A stretch of DNA of 7,402 bases from Rhodococcus sp. IITR03. Its GTDB lineage: Bacteria; Actinomycetota; Actinomycetes; Mycobacteriales; Mycobacteriaceae. Shown here in pieces: positions 1 to 6,110 of the stretch. Each line of letters starts with the position of its first letter. The stretch's first letter is position 1. Made by a program: the position numbers and the translations under genes. The notes under the pieces were generated by a model. The model ran no database searches and was not told where the DNA came from. It saw only the letters and a list, made by a program, of their open reading frames with translations. Location: NCBI GenBank assembly GCA_001017865.1, contig LATQ01000168.1, positions 1 through 7,402 on the forward strand. The letters run 5' to 3'.

Positions 1-1606
1 CTCTCCGGCGGTGCTGAGCGGCGTGCTGGGCGTGGGGGAATTCGCCGGCGGACGTCGTTCTCGACGAGAAGACCACGGTGGCAGCGGCTTACGCGCTGGC
101 GCAGTTCACCGAGGGCGGTAGGGTCGCCGGACCGTCGCCCGGTCTGCAGAACGCGGCACGTATGGCGCACAATCTCGTCGATCCCGTCACGGGCGACATC
201 GCTCCGGTACTCGGAACTTCCCCGAACGGCCCCGATACCGAAGCGCTGGGCACCTTCGGTTCCCTCGCCGACATGGTCGCCAACTGCATTGCCCTGCAGC
301 AGGTGTGCGACCAACTGGTGCGGCTCGCCGGGACGCCCGGTGGGGCACCGGCTTCCGACACCTGGCAGGCCATGGTGAACACCGCCCGTCATCCCTGGCA
401 GAACGTCGTCGAGTTGTTCGCGGTGTCGAAGGCAGGTCCGTCCCCGATCGTTCCCGACCGTGCCCTCCCCCCGAGTGCATGGACGTTGGCGCTGCGCTTC
501 GTCGGCGACGGTGTGTCGATGGACGGCCCCGGCAACATGACCGTCGATCGCGACGGCAACATCTGGGTGACCAACAATTACGAATACGCGCCCGGCACCG
601 ACACTCCGGTGTGCGGCGCGGACAACCTCATCAGGCTCACCCCCACGGGCGAGTTCTACCCCGGATCGCCGTACACCGGTGGCGGACTGAGCGGGGCAGG
701 GTTCGGTATCGACATCGACCGCGACGGCAACGTGTGGGTGGCCAACTTCGGATTCGCGGCTCCCGCCCCCGGCTGCCCGGACGACCGGCAACCACCGCAC
801 AACAGCCTGTCGGTGTTCACGGCGGACGGGCAGCCGATCTCACCCGACACCGGGTTCACGCAGGGAGAGATCGACTGGCCGCAGGGCCTGATCTCCCACA
901 GCAACGGCGACATCTGGACGGCCAACTGCGGCAACGACAGCGTCACGATCTATCCGGGCGGAAACCCGGCCGCCGCACGCAACCTCACCGACCTCGGCGT
1001 GACGAAACCCTTCGCCCTCGCCGAGGGCGCCGACGGCCGGGTGTTCGTCACCGGCAACGGCAGCGACACCGTCGCCGTGCTCGATGCCTCCGGCACCCCG
1101 ATCGTCCCGGCCATCGGTGGGGCCGGCCTCGAGAAACCCTCGGGTGGCCGTCGATTCCGCGGGAACCGCGTGGTCGCGAACTCGCGGGTCATCGGCATCC
1201 CCTGCCCGGATCCCGCGCTGACCCCCACTCTCGAGGGCAGCCTCACGATGATCGACGGGAATCTCACGCCGTTCCCCATCACCGGCGGCGGCCTCCGGGT
1301 GCCGTGGGGTGTGGTCGTCGACGGCAACGACAACATCTGGGTCGCGAACTTCGCCGGCCGGGCCGTCTCCCAGTTCTGCGGCAGCAGGGCAGTGGACTGC
1401 GCCCCGGAACCACCACGGGCGCACCGATCTCCCCGGACGTCACCGGCTACGGATTCGACGGTCTCGTCCGCAACACCGGCATCACGATCGACCAGGCCGG
1501 GAACGTGTGGGTGGCCAACAACTGGAAGGAGATCCCGATCCAGACCAACCCCGGCGGTTACGAGATGGTGGCCTTCGTCGGGGCCGCCGCGCCCGTGACG
1601 CCCTGA
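1..1606 (+). CDS. Vgb/NHL-type beta-propeller protein, 5'-truncated, frameshifted
   Basis: The visible part has an N-terminal, probably helical region of about 140 residues (contains VVLDEKTTVAAAYALAQF just before base 110, and two cysteines near 285-310), followed by a repeat domain. Seven blade motifs of the form D-x-x-G-N-[IV]-W-V-x-N are seen near 545, 715, 900, 1030, 1150, 1320 and 1495, which fits a seven-bladed propeller like virginiamycin B lyase and NHL/SMP-30 proteins. The fold is well supported; substrate and role are unknown. Secretion or lipid anchoring is plausible but the N-terminus is off the left edge. Reading frame breaks: one extra G in 34-38 (repair gives VGNSPADVV), a short frame-shifted patch at about 1141-1163 (repair gives VAVDSAGN), and one missing C in 1402-1405 (repair gives CAPGTTTGAPISP). 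The GTG at 78 is not the start, because homologous-looking sequence continues upstream. It ends 3 bases from the convergent VOC gene. Confidence 0.82.
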
Positions 1607-1609
1607 CCG

Positions 1610-2086
1610 TCACGCGTTCTGCGTTGCCGCCCACTCGTCGAGTCGTCGCTTCGCTTCCTCAGCGGGCACGTTCTCGACCCGCGTCATCACGGCCCACCGA
1701 TGACCGAACGGATCGAGGATCGACGCGAACCGGTCGCCGGTGACGAAGGTCGACGGTTCCTCGAACACGCGGGCACCGAGGGCGACGGCCCGCGCGAACA
1801 CCGCGTCGGCGTCCGCGCAGTACAGCACGTACGAATGGTCGACGTCGTTCGTTCCGCTCGGCGCGTGCAGGCCGATGCCGGGATGGGGATCGCTCAATTG
1901 CAGTCGGCCGTTGCCGAAATCGAGCTCTGCGTGCATCACCGCCCCGTCGGGGCCGTCCATCCGGTCGACGACGGTCGCTCCGAACGCGTCGCAGTAGAAG
2001 TCGATCGCGCGGGAGGCGCCGTCCACGACGAGGAAGGGGGTGAGGGAGGTGTATCCCTCGGGAATGGGGTTCACCGAATTCGTCAT
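1610..2086 (-). CDS. VOC family (glyoxalase/PhnB-like) protein
   Basis: Intact gene of 158 residues starting MTNSVNPIPEGY. It shows the paired beta-alpha-beta-beta-beta pattern of the vicinal oxygen chelate fold: first module with the FLVVDGASRAIDFYCDAFGA segment (residues 18-37) and VMHAELDFGNGRLQLSDP (50-67), second module with HSYVLYCADADAVFARA (84-100) and the typical end DPFGHRWAVMTRVE (125-138). The tail PAEEAKRRLDEWA is common in PhnB-like members. H52, E54 and H129 are possible metal-site residues by position only. Substrate is unknown; relatives include glyoxalases, dioxygenases and resistance proteins. It lies 59 bases downstream of the dehydrogenase gene in the same orientation and may be the last gene of that unit, although no clear Shine-Dalgarno sequence precedes its ATG. 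This is one of only two genes here with no frame break. Confidence 0.88.
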   Translation of the reverse strand: MTNSVNPIPEGYTSLTPFLVVDGASRAIDFYCDAFGATVVDRMDGPDGAVMHAELDFGNGRLQLSDPHPGIGLHAPSGTNDVDHSYVLYCADADAVFARAVALGARVFEEPSTFVTGDRFASILDPFGHRWAVMTRVENVPAEEAKRRLDEWAATQNA

Positions 2087-2145
2087 GGCGCCAGTGTCGG
2101 ACGCCGACCGTGCGCTCGTATTGAAGAAATCCGACCGGTGAAGAT

Positions 2146-3309
2146 CTAGGGGCGGAAGACCGCGCGCAGGCAGTCGTCCTCCTTGTTCTTGAACATCTCG
2201 TATCCGCGCACCGCGTCGGTGAGCGGAAGGTCGTGCGTCATGAGCCAACTCGGATCCAGGCGGCTCTCGAGGACGTGTTCGAACAGGGTGGGCATGTACC
2301 GCTGGCCGTGTTGCTGCGCCGTCCGCAGGGTCAGGCTCTTGTTCGTCAGCACCGCCATCGGGAACTTGTCGGTGACCCCGTAGATGCCGAGCACCGACAC
2401 GACTCCGCCTTGCCGCAGGACAGGATCGCCTCGCGCAGGGAGGTCGCGCGGTCGCTCTCCATCCGCAGCGCCTGCTTGACCTTGTCGTAGGCCTGCATGA
2501 CGCCGGTGCCGTGACCCTCCATGCCCACCGCGTCGATACAGCGTCCGGTCCGCGTCCGCCGGTGCTTTCGCGGAGCGTCTCGTAGACGCTGTCGACCTCG
2601 GTGTAGTCCACGGTTTCGGCGCCCACCTTCTTCGCGGCGCGGTCGAGGCGGTCGCGGAAACGGTCGATCACGATCACCCTGTCGGCGCCCATGATCCTCG
2701 CACTCGCCGCGGCCATGAGACCGACGGCGCCGCGCCCCAGACCGCCACGGTGTCGCCCGGGGTGATGTCGCAGAAGTCGGCGCCCATGTAACCCGTCGGT
2801 ACCGCGTCCGACAGGAACAGGGCCTGTTCGTCGCCGACACCTCGGGGATCTGGAAGCAGTTGACGTCGCCGAAGGGCACGCGGATGTACTCGGCGTGCGA
2901 ACCTGGTACCCGCCGAACGGGTGGGTGTAGCCGTAGATTCCGCCGGTGGGATAGCCCAGCACCGGTTGCTGCATCGCGGCGTTCGGGTTGGTGGTGTCGC
3001 ACACCGCGTGCAGGCCGTCGGCGCAGTACGGGCACTTCCCGCATCCGATGAACGACGGCACGACCACCCGGTCGCCGACCCGCACGGTGGTCACCTCCGG
3101 GCCGGTGTCGACGATCTCGCCCATGAACTCGTGGCCGATCACGTCGCCCTCCCGCATCCCCGGCAGATACCCGCCGAGGAAGTGCAGATCGGAACCGCAG
3201 GTCGTGGTGAGGCGGACCCGCACGATCACGTCGTGCGGATTGACCAGGCCGGGATCGTCGACCGTCTCCACCGACAACTCGTTCACGCCCATCCAGCACA
3301 GGCTCGCAT
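2146..3309 (-). CDS. Zinc-dependent alcohol dehydrogenase, glutathione-independent formaldehyde dehydrogenase-like (frameshifted)
   Basis: Medium-chain zinc dehydrogenase of about 389 residues after repair. Visible landmarks in the repaired protein: TTTCGSDLH with catalytic-zinc C38; [10 protein letters not shown] with H60 and E61; the structural-zinc set C90, C93, C96 and C104 in [15 protein letters not shown]; the NAD-binding GAGAVG at 193-198; and the end [16 protein letters not shown]. The family oxidises alcohols or aldehydes with NAD; the close subgroup resembles formaldehyde dehydrogenase-like enzymes, but substrate cannot be read from sequence. The ATG at 3309 is chosen because GGAAGGAG lies 7 bases upstream and the ATG overlaps the TGA of the SRPBCC gene. 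Six single-base losses break the frame, near 3301-3302, 2902-2903, 2833, 2730-2731, 2541 and 2414-2416. Adding one G or C at each restores the family sequence, for example [21 protein letters not shown] and [12 protein letters not shown]. Confidence 0.9.
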
Positions 3310-3873
3310 CACGCGTCTCCTTCCGATTCACGGGCACTCGGACTGCCCTGCAGGGTGGGGATCTCACCGGTCTGCATGAGGGCTCGCGCACGGTAGAGCG
3401 CGGTGAAGGTCAGGGCGCCGGTGACGAGATCGGGGACGGGAACCTCGGCACGCAGGGTCATCGCGGTGCCGCCCCGGGGTGCGTCGGACACCGCGAGGAC
3501 CACGCGCGGGCCCGGGGGTGTCCGCGTCGTCCTCGCCGACGAAGGCGAGTCCTTCCGAGGTGACGTCGACGCGGGTGTCCCAGGTCGTCCCGCCGGGGCC
3601 CTCCCAGGTCCAGCGCAGCCGGTTCGCTTCGACCGTCTCCACCCGGACGCGGTCGCCGAAGACTCTGCTCAGATTCTCGGGATCCCGCCAGAACTGCATG
3701 ACCTGCGCCCGTGGAGCCGCGACGGTCACCGTCTGCGGTTTCCGAGCGTCGACGGGCCGGTCGACGGCGCGCCGGACGAATCCGCCCACCGAGCGACCGG
3801 CGTCGTCGATCGCCCTGTTCGCGTTCTCCACGACTCGGCTTGCGTTCTGCACGACTCTGTCGAAGTCGACCAC
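3309..3873 (-). CDS. SRPBCC family (START-like/cyclase-dehydrase) protein, one frameshift
   Basis: About 187 residues after repair. The first 35 residues (VVQNASRVVENANRAIDDAG and following) look like an amphipathic helix. Then comes an SRPBCC fold: beta strand KPQTVTVAAPRAQVMQFWRD with the FWRDPENLSRVFG helix signature, the RLRWTWEGPGGTTWDTRV strand, and the C-terminal helix TALYRARALMQTGEIPTLQG, typical of cyclase/dehydrase-like members. Such folds bind hydrophobic ligands; no ligand or catalytic role can be assigned here. The GTG start at 3873 is supported by AAGGAG 6 bases upstream. One extra G in the run 3514-3518 shifts the frame; removing it joins DTPGPRVVLAVSDAPRGG. Its TGA (3309-3311) shares a base with the dehydrogenase ATG, so translation of the two is probably coupled. 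Confidence 0.86.
3316..3324 (-). promoter_or_regulatory. Ribosome binding site of the dehydrogenase gene
   Basis: GGAAGGAGA on the minus strand, with AGGAG 7 bases before ATG at 3309. It lies inside the end of the SRPBCC coding region and fixes the dehydrogenase start, even though a missing base puts the rest of the gene out of frame with this ATG. Confidence 0.88.
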
Positions 3874-3879
3874 GGTGGT

Positions 3880-3885
3880 CTCCTT
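3880..3885 (-). promoter_or_regulatory. Ribosome binding site of the SRPBCC gene
   Basis: AAGGAG on the minus strand, 6 bases before GTG at 3873; it decides in favour of the GTG start. Confidence 0.85.
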
Positions 3886-3930
3886 GTTCGGATGCTCGGG
3901 CCGGTGTCCGGTACTCGGTGTTCGGTGGAG

Positions 3931-4263
3931 TCAGGGTTTTCCGCGTTTCGGCGTCTGTTCGGCGACACCGTGCCGTAGCGGGGTGTGATCGTCCGGGGAG
4001 TGCGACGGATCGACCGGTGAACCGCTCGACGTGTGGTCGACCGGTGGGGCGTTCGTCGGATCGCCACCGGTGGGTTCCGCGCCGGAGGCGAGTTCGTCGC
4101 GCCGGGCGGTGAGCACTTCGAGATAGTTCGGCCGGTTCTGGTTCTTCCGCTCGTGCTCGATGAGGACCGTCAACTGTGCTTCGTCGAGTGCGCGGATCCT
4201 CGGCGCGAGCGTGCCCGGCGCCAGTTCGTCGTAATCGGGGACGGGAAGATCGTGATGACTCAT
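3931..4263 (-). CDS. Small conserved actinobacterial protein (possibly DUF8129-like)
   Basis: Intact 110-residue protein starting MSHHDLPVPDYDELAPGTL. The first 65 residues form a compact, charged, probably helical domain: RIRALDEAQLTVLIEHERK, then LEVLTARRDELASG. The rest is a low-complexity Pro/Asp/Ser/His tail from about residue 62 that looks disordered. There is no signal peptide or membrane segment. I recognise the N-terminal pattern from small proteins common in Rhodococcus and mycobacteria, which I believe are grouped as DUF8129 and sometimes labelled lipid droplet-associated; that label is from memory and uncertain. The ATG is preceded by no obvious Shine-Dalgarno sequence. It is followed after 57 bases by the SRPBCC gene on the same strand, so it may lead that transcription unit. 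Confidence 0.75.
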   Translation of the reverse strand: MSHHDLPVPDYDELAPGTLAPRIRALDEAQLTVLIEHERKNQNRPNYLEVLTARRDELASGAEPTGGDPTNAPPVDHTSSGSPVDPSHSPDDHTPLRHGVAEQTPKRGKP

Positions 4264-4286
4264 ATGGTCGGCTACCCGTGCTCGGT

Positions 4287-4304
4287 GGCCGGGCAAACCC
4301 GGTC
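4287..4304. other. Short hairpin upstream of the small minus-strand gene
   Basis: GGCCGGG (4287-4293), loop CAAA, and CCCGGTC (4298-4304) can pair, with five perfect G-C pairs in the core. It has no U-run, so it is not a terminator. It lies 24 bases upstream of the ATG at 4263 and would be in that gene's leader RNA if transcription starts farther right. Function unknown. Confidence 0.3.
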
Positions 4305-4390
4305 GAGCCGGTCCGAAATCTCGCCGGGCACGAACCCGTCGAGGCCGAGCCGAGCGAAGACACGCCGACTCGCCGGGGAATAACGACGGC

Positions 4391-4408
4391 GTACGGATAC
4401 GTTCGTAC
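4391..4408. promoter_or_regulatory. Candidate operator: GTACG-N8-CGTAC palindrome
   Basis: Inverted repeat of two perfect 5-base arms (4391-4395 and 4404-4408) separated by 8 bases, in the AT-richer part of the divergent region about 100 bases upstream of cysK. Spacing suits a dimeric repressor, but no known regulator is recognised and 5-base arms can arise by chance. Confidence 0.25.
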
Positions 4409-4493
4409 ATCGATGGGCCCGCCGAGTCGTCCGATGATGGCGAAATGGTGCAATAGACCGAGACCGCGACCCGAGCCGCCGTGTGTGGCCATG

Positions 4494-4499
4494 AGGAGG
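4494..4499 (+). promoter_or_regulatory. Ribosome binding site of cysK
   Basis: Consensus AGGAGG with a 7-base spacer to the ATG at 4507; it fixes the cysK start. Confidence 0.9.
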
Positions 4500-4506
4500 A
4501 TCGAGC

Positions 4507-5441
4507 ATGAGCAGGATCTACGACAACGTCACCGAGCTGGTCGGGCGGACCCCGATCGTCAAGCTCAACCGTCTGACCGAGGGGGCCGGCGCCACCGTCG
4601 CCGCGAAGCTCGAGTTCTACAACCCGGCCAACAGCGTCAAGGACCGCATCGGTGTCGCGATCATCGACGCCGCCGAGAAGTCCGGTGAGCTGAAGCCCGG
4701 CGGCACCATCGTCGAGGGCACCTCCGGCAACACCGGTATCGCGCTCGCCATGGTCGGCGCTGCGCGCGGCTATAAGGTCATCCTCACGATGCCCGAGACG
4801 ATGTCGACCGAGCGTCGCGTGATGCTCCGCGCCTACGGTGCCGAGATCGTCCTCACCCCCGGCTCCGAGGGCATGAAGGGTGCCGTCGCGAAGGCCGAGG
4901 AGATCGTCGCGAACACCGAGAACGCCATCCTGGCCCGCCAGTTCGGAAACCCGGCCAACCCGGAGATCCACGAGCGCACCACCGGTGAAGAGGTCTGGAA
5001 CGACACCGACGGTGCCGTGGACATCTTCGTCGCGGGCATCGGCACGGGTGGCACGCTCACCGGTGTCGGCCGCACCCTCAAGGCCCGCAAGCCCGACGTG
5101 AAGATCGTCGGTGTCGAGCCTGCCGACTCGCCGATCCTCACCGGCGGTGAGCCCGGCCCGCACAAGATCCAGGCATCGGCGCGAACTTCGTGCCCGAGGT
5201 CCTCGACCGCGAGATCTACGACGAGATCGTCGACGTGAAGTTCGACGACGCCATCGAGGTCGCCCGTCGCCTGGGAACCGACGAGGGTATCCTCGGCGGC
5301 ATCTCGGCCGGCGCCAACGTGTGGGCCGCACTCGAGATCGCGAAGCGTCCGGAGAACGCCGGCAAGCTGATCGTCGTCGTCGTTCCCGACTTCGGCGAGC
5401 GCTACATCTCCACCCCGCTGTTCGAGCACATCCGGGACTGA
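4507..5441 (+). CDS. cysK: Cysteine synthase A (O-acetylserine sulfhydrylase), one frameshift
   Basis: PLP enzyme that replaces the acetyl group of O-acetyl-L-serine with sulfide to give L-cysteine, in the cytoplasm. About 311 residues after repair, the normal length for CysK. Landmarks: NSVKDR with the PLP-binding Lys45; the substrate loop EGTSGNTG at 70-77; the PLP phosphate loop GTGGT at 179-183; and the serine-site GGISAGAN near the C-terminus. The ATG at 4507 has AGGAGG seven bases upstream. One G is missing at 5172-5173; adding it turns KIQASART into [21 protein letters not shown] and the protein runs on to the TGA at 5439-5441. cysE starts 8 bases later, so the two steps of cysteine synthesis are made from one transcript, as for cysK1-cysE in Mycobacterium tuberculosis. 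Confidence 0.96.
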
Positions 5442-5449
5442 TCGCCGTC

Positions 5450-6025
5450 GTGGGTATCCTGCACACTCTCCGGAGGATCTGCAGTCGGCGCGCGGCCACG
5501 ATCCGGCCGCGCGCAGCGACGCGGAGAACGCCATCGTCTATTCGGGGCTGCACGCGATCTGGTCGCACCGCATCGCGCACCGGATGTGGCAGGTGCCCGC
5601 CTGAAGGGACCTGCGCGGATCCTCGCGCAGTTCACCCGGTTCCTCACCGGCATCGAGATCCACCCCGGCGCGACCATCGGCCGGCGCTTCTTCATCGACC
5701 ACGGCATGGGCGTGGTCATCGGTGAGACGGCCGAGATCGGTGATGACGTGATGCTCTACACGGCGTGACGCTCGGCGGTCGGTCGCTGGCGAAGGAGAAG
5801 CGTCATCCGACGCTGGGCAACCGGGTCACCGTCGGGGCGGGGGCGAAGGTCCTCGGCCCGGTGGTGATCGGGGACGACAGCGCGATCGGCGCCAATGCCG
5901 TGGTCACCCACGACGTGCCGGCGGATTCGATCGCCACTGGTATCCCCGCGACCGTCCGGTCCCGCAAGAAGCACGAGCCGCTCGTGGATCCGACGACGTA
6001 CATCGATCCCGCGATGTACATCTGA
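5450..6025 (+). CDS. cysE: Serine O-acetyltransferase, three frameshifts
   Basis: Transfers acetyl from acetyl-CoA to L-serine, making the CysK substrate. About 192 residues after repair, the size of the short CysE/EpsC type. An N-terminal helical part ([34 protein letters not shown]) is followed by a left-handed hexapeptide-repeat domain: [71 protein letters not shown] in part, and [10 protein letters not shown]. The histidines of DHGMG and KRHP match the active-site histidines of the family. GTG at 5450 is chosen because GILHTLRED is the family start; no good ribosome site is visible, so coupling to cysK is likely. One base is missing at each of 5472-5473 (gives LREDLQ), 5599-5601 (gives VPALKGPARI) and after 5759 (gives MLYHGVTLGG). 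The protein ends AMYI; a C-terminal Ile is the residue that inserts into CysK in known cysteine synthase complexes. Confidence 0.94.
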
Positions 6026-6047
6026 GGTCGCGTCCTCCCGAAACACG

Positions 6048-6104
6048 AAAAGGGGAGGATATGTGCGAGTTCTCCGACGAGAACGCACATATCCTCCCTT
6101 TTTT
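6048..6104. terminator. Bidirectional intrinsic terminator between cysE and the aldehyde dehydrogenase gene
   Basis: Nearly perfect inverted repeat: 14 paired bases (6053-6066 with 6085-6098), a two-base bulge at 6067-6068, then 6 more pairs (6069-6074 with 6079-6084) closing a four-base loop CGAC. It is flanked by AAAA at 6048-6051 on the left and TTTTTT at 6099-6104 on the right, so RNA from either strand ends in a stem followed by a U-run. It sits 22 bases after the cysE stop and 6 bases after the proposed stop of the convergent aldehyde dehydrogenase gene. Confidence 0.93.
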
Positions 6105-6110
6105 GCGGGA

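Larger units (their letters stand above)
4264..4506. promoter_or_regulatory. Divergent intergenic region driving cysK-cysE and the minus-strand unit
   Basis: These 243 bases separate two divergently oriented genes, so each unit should have a promoter here. No convincing -35/-10 pair can be read by eye on either strand. The region is less GC-rich around 4381-4412, which is where promoter and operator elements would be expected. It contains the palindrome and hairpin listed separately. Confidence 0.5.

Noticed and set aside
78..80. GTG as start of the propeller gene
   Set aside because: Sensible protein sequence (PADVVLDEKTT) continues upstream in the same frame, and past one indel to the window edge; there is no ribosome site.
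2146..3309. Programmed frameshifting in the dehydrogenase gene
   Set aside because: Six breaks, no slippery heptamers with following structures, and the same error type in neighbouring genes.
4454..4458. TAGAC half-site resembling a McbR-type sulfur regulator operator
   Set aside because: The matching GTCTA arm is absent at the expected spacing.
3931..5580. A 549-residue open frame on the minus strand across cysK
   Set aside because: Only its last 110 residues (from 4263) look like a real protein. The rest is arginine-rich antisense of cysK, as expected in high-GC DNA, with no start signal.
5586..5768. Separate short gene inside cysE
   Set aside because: It is the middle of cysE, isolated by one missing C on each side.
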